Of a stretch of 12,086 bases of DNA, positions 1 to 7,080 are shown in pieces. Source of the DNA: Saccoglossus kowalevskii (lineage: Eukaryota; Hemichordata; Enteropneusta; Harrimaniidae); assembly GCF_000003605.2 (NCBI RefSeq), contig NW_003125395.1, forward strand, positions 162,729 through 174,814. The letters are read 5' to 3'. The notes beneath the pieces are model-generated. The model was not told the DNA's origin. It ran no database searches and saw nothing but the letters and a program-made list of their open reading frames with translations. How positions within the stretch are numbered: position 1 is the stretch's first letter; each line of letters opens with the position of its first letter. A program made the translations under genes and the position numbers.

Positions 1-1
1 C

Positions 2-160
2 GATGTACTATCAAGAATGCCAGTAGATGTTGCTAAATATGAACAGAGCAAGTTACAGTCCAATCAGCCAATGCTATCCAGGATGGATCAATTGACTGGT
101 CGCATGCAATTGCTTTGTCTCATAATGTTCAGGAAGACAGTCTGGGAAGTGCAACATTAA
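2..160 (+). pseudogene. pol: Pol fragment: C-terminal end of RNase H and connection region
   Basis: The frame starting at base 2 opens with DVLSRMP, a close match to the DALSR-type motif at the end of the Ty3/gypsy RNase H domain. It stays open for 52 codons to a TAA at 158-160. RNase H removes the RNA strand of the RNA:DNA hybrid during reverse transcription, and the sequence after the motif leads to integrase. Only the last few residues of the domain are here, so none of its catalytic carboxylates can be checked. After the TAA, about 80 bases without a good frame separate this piece from the zinc-binding segment, which suggests a frameshift or deletion. The short motif alone would be weak evidence; its position upstream of clear integrase sequence makes the call firm. 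Confidence 0.7.
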
Positions 161-239
161 CAATAACACCAGTGCCGATACCTCAAATAAAGCTGCTCAA
201 CAAGAGTTCAGAGGTCACACAAGTGTAAAGCTCATTTGC

Positions 240-458
240 ATGAATGAAACAAGTTATTTCCAGATAAAAACGGTATTCTATGGCCGTGTACGTCATCAGC
301 TGTTCAACCTATTCTATCTCAAAAGTACAAGGCACTGTTATCTATTAAAAACTCCAAAAGAAATGGGACATCTGGGAGCAGATTGTTTTGTAAATCTGGC
401 CAGACAACAATTCTTTTGGCCACACATGCAGAGATACATTGAGAAATGCATAGCCTAA
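240..458 (+). pseudogene. pol: Pol fragment: integrase N-terminal zinc-binding (H2C2-like) segment
   Basis: This 72-codon frame carries EMGHLGAD near residue 42 and QQFFWPHMQRYIEKC near residues 55-69, the pattern of the integrase zinc-binding domain in Ty3/gypsy elements. The domain normally holds zinc with two His and two Cys and supports integrase assembly on the LTR ends. The His of GHLG and one Cys (KCIA) are visible. The earlier His, expected five residues before the GHLG His, is replaced by Pro (the TPKEMGH stretch). The second Cys is lost because the frame stops at TAA 456-458 just after the first. The finger is therefore broken at two of its four ligands. The next piece overlaps it in another frame, so a frameshift lies at about 446-458. 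Confidence 0.85.
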
Positions 459-706
459 GCAATGTCAATGCAACTATCTATGTGAGAACTCCATTAGTAC
501 ACATCATCACAACTGCACCCTTTGAAATGGTATACACTGATTCCCTGAACTTGGAAAAGAGCACAGGTGGTTATGAATACATTATGTTAGTTGTAGACCA
601 CTTTACCCTAGTTTGCACAAACCTACAAACAAACAAGGCCGGGAAAACAGTAGAAGATATAATATTCAATGATTTCATACCACGCATTTTATTGTATTCA
701 TCATGA
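446..706 (+). pseudogene. pol: Pol fragment: integrase catalytic core, first half
   Basis: The frame from ATG 446 contains TTAPFEMVYTDSLNLE, STGGYEYIMLVVDHFT and TNKAGKTVEDIIFNDFIPR, the conserved run of the retroviral-type integrase core (rve family). The first catalytic aspartate is the D of VYTDS, codon 539-541. The frame ends at TGA 704-706. The strand-transfer core normally uses a D, D-35-E triad; the second Asp sits just beyond this stop in another frame (see the next feature). The VVDHFT segment is well kept, but the residues after it have drifted. The ATG is not a real start: the polypeptide would normally run on from RNase H. Family assignment is secure; function is lost. Confidence 0.92.
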
Positions 707-749
707 TCATGTGGGTGAATTCAAAAATTGGTTGTTCAGGAGTTGTTAA
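696..749 (+). pseudogene. pol: Pol fragment: integrase core, second catalytic Asp
   Basis: After a frameshift at about 690-698, the frame starting at 696 reads IHHDHVGEFKNWLFR and then meets TAA at 747-749. This matches the conserved motif around the second catalytic aspartate, here codon 705-707. It lies about 55 codons after the first Asp, the spacing usual for the family. The segment that should follow, with the catalytic glutamate in a motif containing Gly-Asn-Gly-Gln or similar, is not present. The text passes straight to sequence (LLRILPEK) that belongs well downstream of it. A deletion of about one hundred bases is the simplest explanation. Confidence 0.8.
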
Positions 750-1021
750 GGATACTGCCAGAAAAAACAGAAGTCCAGCAAACAAAATTTTGCATGCATA
801 TGAAACATAGTATGAAAGAGGCATATAAGCAAGCAGCTAAAAGTGCAAACAAACAAGCAGAAAGAAGAAAAAAGTACTATGACCGTAAAATACATAATAA
901 TATTCTTCAACCGGGAGTCTTGATACGAAACGTGGAGGACCAGGTAAACTTGGAAGACAAGATCCATTTTGTAATAGAGAGAAAGGGAGCCAAACTGAAA
1001 CCTGCAAATGGTCACGGATAA
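728..1021 (+). pseudogene. pol: Pol fragment: integrase C-terminal region
   Basis: This frame opens without an ATG (TTG at 728) and reads LLRILPEKTEVQ, then MKEAYKQAAKSANKQAERRKKYYDRK, then LQPGVLIRNVE and EDKIHFVIERKGAKLKP. The basic, Lys/Arg-rich helix ending in KKYYDRK and the LQPG(x)VLIRNV segment are typical of the Ty3/gypsy integrase C-terminal region, which binds DNA without strong sequence preference. Compared with the family it is short. The linker between LPEKT and MKEAY is much reduced, and small gaps are apparent around LQPGVLI and NVEDQVNLEDK. The frame ends at TAA 1019-1021. These losses kept the reading frame in places, so the piece looks more intact than it is. Confidence 0.85.
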
Positions 1022-1214
1022 CCTACTGTTACCTTGTGATGGGTTACCATTAACAATTCCTCCAATACCACCAGTCCAAACATCACATCATGTGGGCACC
1101 AGACGAGTAACAAGAGAAAAAAGTAATTCACAGCATTCCACTGATACAGTGATGAAGAGGATAACTATAATCGGAGTAGAGAATCAGACGTCAGAAGATC
1201 ACCAATCAATTTAG
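1008..1214 (+). pseudogene. pol: Pol fragment: start of post-integrase tail
   Basis: Overlapping the previous fragment in a different frame, this one begins MVTDNLLLPCDGLPL. The NLLLPCD text is the usual end of the integrase C-terminal region in one group of Ty3/gypsy elements, so a frameshift lies at about 1008-1020. A Pro/Thr/Ser-rich stretch follows (PPIPPVQTSHHVGTRRVTRE), then a low-complexity polar stretch up to TAA 1212-1214. The tail has no known catalytic role and is poorly conserved, so function is not assigned. Its place directly downstream of integrase and its composition support reading it as part of pol rather than a host exon. Confidence 0.7.
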
Positions 1215-1293
1215 AGACGACTGAAACATCACACCTATTATATATATCAATATATATCAGCTGAGATGTACCTCAAAAACCAACCTTTCCTGA

Positions 1294-1455
1294 AGTCGAA
1301 CCAGACTTAGCATTGGGTACCATTTAACTGACTGTAACAGTACCAGCAAGAAGATGTTCAACAAAAGAGAGAGAGAGGGAGAGAAGCCTACTACCTATAC
1401 ATCACTTGGTCAACCAACATACCAGCATATCAATCCATTAGTCATTGCATGGTGA
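1294..1455 (+). pseudogene. pol: Pol fragment: post-integrase tail, REREGEKPTTYTSLGQPTYQ segment
   Basis: This 53-codon frame is open from just after TGA 1291-1293 to TGA 1453-1455 and has no useful ATG. It contains a charged REREGEK run encoded by a purine tract (about 1363-1386), followed by PTTYTSLGQPTYQ. A basic run followed by a Tyr/Thr/Gly segment is what one sees near the C-terminus of long Ty3/gypsy Pol tails. The purine tract resembles a polypurine tract, but the bases after it do not start with TG and the coding reading explains it, so it is not taken as the LTR boundary. The assignment is by resemblance and position only. Confidence 0.5.
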
Positions 1456-1694
1456 ACAGCGTATCCACCCTAGTGCACCCATTAAATTCCATTTCAACTG
1501 GGTTATCCACCAATGGTGCCATGGATGTGGCCCAGCAACAACAGATATACATCACGACAGCAAGATATATGTTCCTCAACCAAATAAGGGACAATATCAC
1601 TGTATGTATCGAGAACCTGCCAGAAGAGTTGAAGAACAATAAGAATTTAACCGTAGTTGAACTGATGGCAATTAACACTGGAAAGCGAGATTAG
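1449..1694 (+). pseudogene. pol: Pol fragment: probable end of the post-integrase tail
   Basis: This 81-codon frame from ATG 1449 to a TAG at 1692-1694 overlaps the previous piece by a few bases in another frame. It includes MDVAQQQQIYITT, a glutamine-rich stretch, then TVCIENLPEELKNNKNLTVVELM. No domain is recognised. It is placed in the element because it follows the tail without a gap and lies before the candidate LTR. The LPEELKNNKNLTVVEL part has the look of a helical, Leu-containing region, but this is only an impression. An unrelated open frame of this length is also possible in A+T-rich DNA. Confidence 0.4.
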
Positions 1695-1780
1695 GAATTT
1701 AACTGAAGTTGGTGCCAAGAGTAATGCTTATCACTGAATTATTCACTGTGATAATGTCATTGGATTAACTCCAGGAATAC

Positions 1781-1796
1781 AAGAAGAACACAGGAG
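1781..1796 (+). promoter_or_regulatory. Candidate polypurine tract
   Basis: Sixteen bases that are purine except for C at 1789 and 1791, ending AGGAG directly before TGTTAC. In LTR elements a purine-rich primer for plus-strand DNA synthesis abuts the 3' LTR. It is shorter and less pure than a textbook tract. Its value comes from its position. Confidence 0.3.
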
Positions 1797-2065
1797 TGTT
1801 ACTGGTAAGTATAGTAGTAGTCAGACTTGATTGTATAAATCGTGTGTCTTAATTGCATTATACTTGCCTACTTTAGTATGTATCTCAAATAGTTAAACTG
1901 TCACTTTGGAATGGGACTTATAAGCACAAAAACATAATTATTGGTTTCATATTTGTTTCAAAAAGATCTCTTTGTCACTCAGTACAGATATCATAGGGAA
2001 ACTATATCTATGTAGTACAGATAAGATTATCTTGCAAATGGACTGTTAAACTATTCAGTGTAACA
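1797..2065 (+). repeat. Candidate 3' LTR (269 bp)
   Basis: The interval starts TGTTAC and ends GTAACA, which are perfect reverse complements and carry the TG...CA ends expected of an LTR. It is preceded by a purine-rich stretch and lies after the end of the pol tail. A TATAAAT sequence is present at 1834-1840, suitable for an LTR promoter. No AATAAA is seen inside it. A strong splice-donor-like GTAAGTAT occurs at 1805-1812, only a few bases in. The partner LTR is outside the window, so identity between LTRs and the target-site duplication cannot be checked. Six-base inverted ends can occur by chance, so this remains a proposal. Confidence 0.35.
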
Positions 2066-2178
2066 CATACGCACGACACAAGTTACGAGAACACTTAACA
2101 TATGCATCGTGAATACAACCGTTTATAAACGATATCTCACAATATTAGTTTTCATATTGATTGTATTTGTGACATGTC

Positions 2179-2180
<2 letters not shown>

Positions 2181-2242
<62 letters not shown>

Positions 2243-2261
2243 GAATAATAATAATAATAAT
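2181..2261 (+). repeat. (AAT)27 microsatellite with one AAG unit
   Basis: Twenty perfect AAT units are followed by one AAG (2241-2243) and six more AAT units, 81 bases in all. The near-perfect run suggests a young, length-variable locus. It causes an artificial poly-Ile open frame on the minus strand. Confidence 0.98.
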
Positions 2262-2821
2262 TAAACAGTTATGTATTACTAGAGACTTAGATGTGTAATA
2301 GTCACCATATTGTATGGCAGTAGACTCCACCATTGAAATAAGAGCTATAAACAATGAGTCTATTAGATCACATAACATGAACGCATGTTTGGCCTTGCAC
2401 CATTAGCTATGCTAACTTGCGTATTGATAACAACACTTTGCTTGTTTAAATGTCATCCATTACTACATTTATTTGGTATACACACGTGCAACATACAGAA
2501 ATATATAAAGATTTTTGTTATTATTGAAAATACTAAAATCAATAAATTTATCGCTATGTCTTATGACAATGGTGACTTAGTAGGGCATTATTTTTCAATA
2601 AATATGCTGTATACAGTCTATAATAACCATTATGGCTACTATAGTTGCGTTCCGTAGACTGCACTGTTTCTGTACATCAACACTTCATAACACGTGTATA
2701 GTCGGCTGTTTTAACGTGAGACATTGAATGCGTTTTCATTTTCTAAAGCGCTTAAAACTAAAACATTAAAGTGTTTCAGTTACTCTTATGGCCTTGTGTA
2801 CATGTATTGTATATACATTCT
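2262..2821. other. No recognisable gene; 3'-UTR-like A+T-rich sequence
   Basis: A 90-codon ATG-less open frame (2385-2657, plus) has no recognisable motif and is at the length expected by chance. The last hundred bases contain several TGTA words before the polyadenylation signal at 2822, as in a 3' untranslated region, but no coding sequence upstream can be tied to it. Confidence 0.5.
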
Positions 2822-2880
2822 AATAAAACATTTATAGTCTAGTGTTGGTTGAAATATTATTGGTGCTTTTGTTTTTTGAA
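2794..2880 (+). terminator. Candidate polyadenylation site
   Basis: AATAAA lies at 2822-2827. Several TGTA words precede it (about 2797-2815), matching the upstream element bound by cleavage factor I. A G/T-rich run follows (2842-2878, including GTGTTGGTTG and TTGGTGCTTTTG), matching the downstream element. All three parts in order make this the best processing signal in the window. AATAAA alone is common in this A+T-rich DNA, and the transcript it would serve is not visible. Confidence 0.4.
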
Positions 2881-2903
2881 GTGCTTTAAAATGAACAAAG
2901 AAA

Positions 2904-2930
2904 AATATTCTAATCATACAATAGAATATT
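2904..2930. repeat. Perfect 9-bp inverted repeat
   Basis: AATATTCTA (2904-2912) and TAGAATATT (2922-2930) are exact reverse complements around a 9-base spacer. The stem is A+T-rich and does not extend further. No function is implied. Confidence 0.8.
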
Positions 2931-3610
2931 CTGACGAGATTCGATTCTCCACCACGTTTCACAAGGAACTTTGCCGCGGGTCGAGTTTTCCCGTTGTACG
3001 TATATGCCCTATAAGATTACACACAAGTAATTCTTTTACAATCTGGTGCTTGGGATGATAAATGAAGTTTAAATAATGTCGGAAGTTCATAAAAAAATAA
3101 ATAAATTACTGTCACAGTGTAAAGCATGCTCATTGAAGATGAGAGGGGCACCCACATAACTCACACTGGACAGGGGGTTCTTTCACTGCTAGAATGGGGT
3201 AGACAATACAGTAGTACTGGAAATGAAATTAAAGCTGCTGTCTTTAATACTTCTTAAAATAATTACAAGAATCAAAATACAGAATAATACAATAATTTAA
3301 TTTACTAAAATAGGGGATTATTTAGGGAAGTGTGCATTGGTGATAACTAACAGTTCTATTAACTTATATTAAGGGGGAATGACAATGAATGACTTTTTGC
3401 AACACAAAAAACGATGAGATACCGGAGTTTTGCTCGCAGAAGAACTTTGTTATTCTGGAGGGCACCGTACGCTGATAGCAGGAGATCGTTGAGCAGTTTA
3501 TACAAGTCTCATAGAATGATGATTGAAGCCCGTATCACTTGTCTCACAATATCGTAGCAGCAACACACAGAATACTCAAGTGAAATGGTGGACCTCCAAC
3601 TGTTCACAAT
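2931..3610. other. No recognisable gene
   Basis: Mixed A+T-rich sequence. An ATG frame from about 2891 runs to 3058 (55 codons) with no family resemblance. A CAGGGGGTTCTTTCAC string near 3171 resembles the start of some hAT-type transposon ends, but no matching inverted end was found. Nothing else could be supported. Confidence 0.5.
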
Positions 3611-3616
3611 CGAGCC

Positions 3617-3681
3617 TATAAATATAGCATAAGTGGCCCAGTTTCAGGTACATCACCTGGATTCCCACAGGGGCCAATCAG
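3617..3681 (+). promoter_or_regulatory. TATA-like and CCAAT-box motifs
   Basis: TATAAATA at 3617-3624 is followed by GGGCCAATCAG at 3671-3681, a full match to the NF-Y CCAAT consensus. In an ordinary promoter the CCAAT box lies upstream of TATA, and here the order is reversed for the plus strand. On the minus strand the CCAAT box (read ATTGG) would be upstream of the TATA-like site. No gene follows in either direction. Both motifs are short, so this is only a note. Confidence 0.2.
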
Positions 3682-4956
3682 AATGTAGTGTTGCTAGCAG
3701 CTGTCGCACAATGACATGCAGGCACGCACGTAGTCAAGTCAGTATATCGTAAACATCCTTTGTTATGTAAATCACAATCACACCTTCTAATTGTCCTTCC
3801 AGAGTTGTAAACAAGTATGACGTGTCAATCACCCATATGACAGTTATCTCACGGCAATGCACACCGTTTCTCCCAATGATTCCATGTACACATTTATTTT
3901 CAAGGTTTGAGTTAATATACAAAATAAACATAGAATAAAGGATGCTGACATCAACTTCGGTGGTCGTCTAGTTAGGTCATTTGCATATATACCATAATAT
4001 TTACGTACAAGTTCCAAGTTCTACTCTCATACTATATTTCACTTCCTCTTCACTCAATGTTGTCATTACTGCTGGCATAGAGATGGTTGAGCCATAAATG
4101 TCATATCAATAAACACTTTTAATGAAACATGGATTTCTTCGTATATGCCCAGTGTTTTACTTTGAAAAAAAAAAATTGTATGTGTTTACAATGTACTTAC
4201 TTTCATCAATAAAGTTTTTTAATTACTCCGACAAAAAAATACTAAAGCACTACTGTTTTGAAAGAAATGCAGAAGTTTCATAATATAAGAAGAAGTTGTA
4301 ACTGCGAAGTAGGTATAAAACAAGACCCTTCTCAGCTTTCGTAATTGTATGTTCATTTTCGATGATGTGTTCTTTCATGCTGGAGATCGTTATTCCAAAT
4401 TTTGTGATTTTTATGAATATATTCACATACGTAATTGATGTTGTTAAGGTCGTGAATGTGATTTTCAGGAATATTCGTGAATCAATCTGAGCTGTGCTTT
4501 ATAACATCCACAATATCCCGATAGTGCATGTCATTCTCATTTCGATGACTAGTTGAAAACGTGTCCACTCAGATGTTTGGGTGTTATGCTTTCTTGACCA
4601 AACCAAACATGACTTATTGTATTTCTGCGATGCTGGACAGATTTGACCATATTGGTGGTGTGGAACCCATAAATCGAAACCAACCCATCAATCATCAACA
4701 ATCTCATTCTTCTTGGATCAGGGTAGAAGCACTGGAAAGTCGTAATTATCCTTGAGCCCTGGCCAAGTGCAATGGGTCAGTTAACATTATACGTTATGTT
4801 TTCACACATACATAAATCGTTGCTGAGTCGCCGCCATCGCCGGTATCACTTTAAACAGACACAACCTTATTATTATTATTGGCTGATCCATGATGGATTC
4901 CAGCGCTTCTCGATCAAAAAGTGGTCAACTGAAGATCATAATCAACCAATTGTGCC
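3682..4956. other. No recognisable gene
   Basis: Several short open frames on both strands (3734-3931 minus, 4561-4755 plus, 4772-4993 plus) show no motif and are near chance length. Two AATAAA signals with T-rich sequence downstream occur at about 4108 and 4208, the second preceded by TGTA words, but no coding sequence leads into them. A run of adenines lies at about 4164-4173. Confidence 0.5.
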
Positions 4957-4982
4957 TCGATTTGTACCTTCGATTTGTAGCT
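4957..4982 (+). repeat. 13-bp tandem duplication
   Basis: TCGATTTGTACCT (4957-4969) is followed directly by TCGATTTGTAGCT (4970-4982), 12 of 13 bases identical. This looks like a small replication-slippage duplication. Confidence 0.8.
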
Positions 4983-5274
4983 TCATGTTGTGACTTCGTG
5001 TTTACATACTTACATACTGATCGAAATTTGACTTGGCTTTTTAGTACATGGGATAGTTCGGTTCGACTGTGTGGGGTCTCCTGAAAATAATACTGAGAAT
5101 TGTGCATTGTAGTGGGCATTCACTCTCCCACCCCTCTGTCCAAGAGAGTTCTTGTTTTGTTGTTGTTGCTGGTTAAGTATTATAAATACAACCAATCAAA
5201 TACTCGACTAAGATAACCTGCATGATTCCTTGGCGGTCGTAGTACACATGCTTGATTGACCATGTTTAAGATCT
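4983..5274. other. No recognisable gene
   Basis: Overlapping open frames on both strands (minus 4925-5119 and 5010-5195) cover this stretch but match nothing recognised. A TTGTTGTTGTTGCTGG run near 5157-5172 is low complexity. Confidence 0.45.
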
Positions 5275-5334
5275 CTAGCGCTAGTGTAAATCAGTCATAG
5301 CTGTTTAAACAGATGGTAATCAAGTGATGACTGA
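5275..5334. repeat. Cluster of short perfect palindromes
   Basis: CTAGCGCTAG (5275-5284) is a 10-bp palindrome. CTGTTTAAACAG (5301-5312) is a 12-bp palindrome. TCAGTCAT (5291-5298) and ATGACTGA (5327-5334) are an exact inverted pair enclosing the second. The ATGACTGA words resemble AP-1-type half sites. The cluster could form a small cruciform or serve as dimer-binding sites, but no gene is attached to it. Confidence 0.6.
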
Positions 5335-5616
5335 CAGTAAAAACTGTTGCACTATGTCAGCTAGTTTCGTTGATAACGAAATGTCTCACGACCGAACTGC
5401 GTTCAACATGCATCAACCATTCACTACAGGTCCTCCCCTATTTCAAGACTTGTCCGCTGATCATTGAACTACAAGAACAAACACTTGTATTTGTGAAGAT
5501 TTGCCATTACCATGATGATGGATACCTGGCATGTAATCCTCTTTAATTTACACTTCTATGTAAATAGACAAACAAATGGTTTGTATATTGTTTACATTGT
5601 ACCTGATAAGGCTCTT
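5335..5616. other. No recognisable gene
   Basis: No open frame of note and no repeat were seen in this interval. Confidence 0.5.
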
Positions 5617-5711
5617 GTAATATGACCCTCAGTCTGTACATGTACATGTGATTTGGCCTACATATATTTTTACCTGGCATCCTGACAAGGGTCACCCTAT
5701 GGCCATATTAC
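5617..5711. repeat. Imperfect inverted repeat enclosing a palindrome
   Basis: GTAATATGACC (5617-5627) pairs with GGCCATATTAC (5701-5711) with one mismatch. TGACCCT (5623-5629) pairs with AGGGTCA (5688-5694) as an alternative inner stem. Between them lies the 12-bp palindrome TGTACATGTACA (5635-5646). An AAAATGGCG word (YY1-like core) follows at 5714-5722. The arms are too short to call a transposon. Confidence 0.45.
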
Positions 5712-5793
5712 ACAAAATGGCGATATTTTACAATGTGTACACTTACGCTTTGGATTCTTGTCAATTTGATAATGTTAGATATGTGAGTGCATA

Positions 5794-5810
5794 ATGTATA
5801 TGATATACAT
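5794..5810. repeat. 17-base palindrome
   Basis: ATGTATAT and ATATACAT are exact reverse complements around a single G at 5802. It is A+T-rich and has no evident role. Confidence 0.75.
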
Positions 5811-6969
5811 CATAGAGGAATAATGTTGTCATAGTGAAAGAGACACTTAGGATATTCTGTTACTATGATGCCCTCGTGGTTGAACTCAACCACACTACTA
5901 CACATACGTGACGCATAAATGTATTGACCGCGCACGGTATTTTTTTTTGTATAGCAAGCAGTATCCTGTTCCCGGTCAATTTTATAATATCAAAGCTCCC
6001 AACCTCCCCCACACGGCCAATTAATCTAATGATATAGACACTGTGAATATATATGTACAAGGACAGCGTGTTTTTGTACAAACCAACACCTACCTACTAC
6101 GTGCATTGAGAACAAACACATCTAGTAACATGGCCCGAAGCATTGAGATTTCTCCTTCACAGTGGAAACTGCAATGAAATTAAAAACGGATTGCCTACTA
6201 ATGTGATAGATAGACTGACAGTGTCATCCCTACATTTCGAGATTTTCAGCGAAGTGTTAATCGATCTTCGTCAATTGTTAATCGTCTGACCAGCGCCCTG
6301 TGTGTATCAGTCCATGTAATTTGAAGCCATCGGAAGCGAAAAGCGTAAATCGTTCTCAACATTGAGATAAAATGCACTTAGGACGTGTTACCATGACAAT
6401 GTTTTAGTGTCTGATTTATCCGATATATATATGCCCGGTGCAAAAATTAGCTGAAAAACCCTAGCATATAAATAAAACGAAACTAAGAGTAAAAAGCAGT
6501 GAAAATCTTTAGCAAAAAAAAGAAAGAATCACATATGTTAAAAAAAACACTATTTAACGAAAAATAAAAAATAAAACTTTGCTCGCGCAACTGACTGTTT
6601 TCCAATTAGTATACGAATCAGGTTTACACTTTCACCCACATTAGACTAAGAACTATCCTGAAAATTACTTGTCGACGTGCTAGTTGGCTTCTTTACGTTT
6701 TTTTAATCTAATACGCATAATGATGACGCAATCACAACGAATGCAGGGTTGCGCCAGTACCCAGTGCTAGTACCACTGATGAACGCATTTCTCAGTGTGT
6801 TCAATCAAGAGTACCCGTTTTACTCTCCCCAAACAACTCTCAAACCACGTCCTGCAGTCGAAATCAAAGTGAGGTGAATGAAGAATGATACATCACTTCA
6901 ATGAACAACAGCTGTCAGTTTTTATTAATTGTTATTTAAAATTTCTGCCTATCCACGTGTCACTCATTC
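5811..6969. other. No recognisable gene
   Basis: A 72-codon minus-strand frame (5863-6081) shows no motif. Short homopolymers occur, such as T-runs near 5940 and A-rich stretches near 6515-6575. The rest is unremarkable A+T-rich sequence. Confidence 0.5.
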
Positions 6970-7012
6970 CCTCGTAGTGCACTTGCTCATCGAATGTCAA
7001 TGAGCAACGAGG
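6970..7012. repeat. Hairpin with bulged 13-bp stem
   Basis: TTGCTCAT (6983-6990) and ATGAGCAA (7000-7007) form a perfect 8-bp stem around a 9-base loop. An outer CCTCG (6970-6974) pairs with CGAGG (7008-7012) directly next to it. The left arm carries an 8-base bulge, TAGTGCAC. This is one of the more stable-looking local foldbacks in the window. The arms are too short for a typical animal microRNA precursor. Confidence 0.6.
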
Positions 7013-7080
7013 TCGGAGGTCAAAGCAACCGGTTGGCGTGAACAATTTACCGACATGTACTACATGGGGCCGCCATTTTG
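7010..7080. promoter_or_regulatory. Cluster of promoter-like motifs (DR1, palindrome, YY1-like)
   Basis: AGGTCG-G-AGGTCA (7010-7022) is a direct repeat with one-base spacing, the DR1 layout bound by nuclear receptor dimers. CAACCGGTTG (7026-7035) is a 10-bp palindrome. GCCGCCATTTTG (7069-7080) matches the YY1 consensus, which often lies near transcription starts. The stretch has more G+C than its neighbours. No clear coding sequence lies on either side, so it may be an enhancer, a promoter of an unseen exon, or chance. Confidence 0.3.

Larger units (their letters stand above)
1..2065 (+). mobile_element. Partial, degenerate Ty3/gypsy LTR retrotransposon (3' part)
   Basis: The element is recognised by the order of remnants on the plus strand: end of RNase H, integrase zinc-binding region, integrase core, integrase C-terminal region, a long post-integrase tail, then a possible LTR. 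RNase H followed by integrase is the domain order of Ty3/gypsy pol, while Ty1/copia has integrase before reverse transcriptase. The element enters from the left edge, so gag, protease, reverse transcriptase and the 5' LTR are outside the window. The right boundary at 2065 rests only on the candidate LTR ends and is less certain than the coding remnants. The frame changes at least six times, so this is a dead copy that could move only if proteins were supplied by another element. Confidence 0.85.

Noticed and set aside
746-1015. 89-codon minus-strand frame opposite the integrase
   Set aside because: It is the antisense shadow of the integrase C-terminal fragment, which has clear family motifs.
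1363-1386. GA-rich tract as the polypurine tract of the element
   Set aside because: The following bases do not start an LTR (no TG) and the tract reads as a basic run in the pol tail. The run before 1797 fits better.
2145-2378. Minus-strand open frame with a long poly-isoleucine run
   Set aside because: It is the reverse reading of the AAT microsatellite and has no other protein-like content.
3171-3186. CAGGGGGTTCTTTCAC as the end of a hAT-type transposon
   Set aside because: No matching inverted end or 8-base target duplication was found in the window.
4715-4918. Inverted similarity AGAAGCxCTGGAA between about 4723-4736 and 4898-4910 as a transposon foldback
   Set aside because: Only about 13 bases match with one mismatch and the flanks do not extend. 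Many such pairs are expected by chance over 10 kb.
6284-6300. GTCTGACCAGCGCCCTG as the right end of a hAT-type transposon
   Set aside because: No matching left end (starting CAGGGCGC) occurs upstream.
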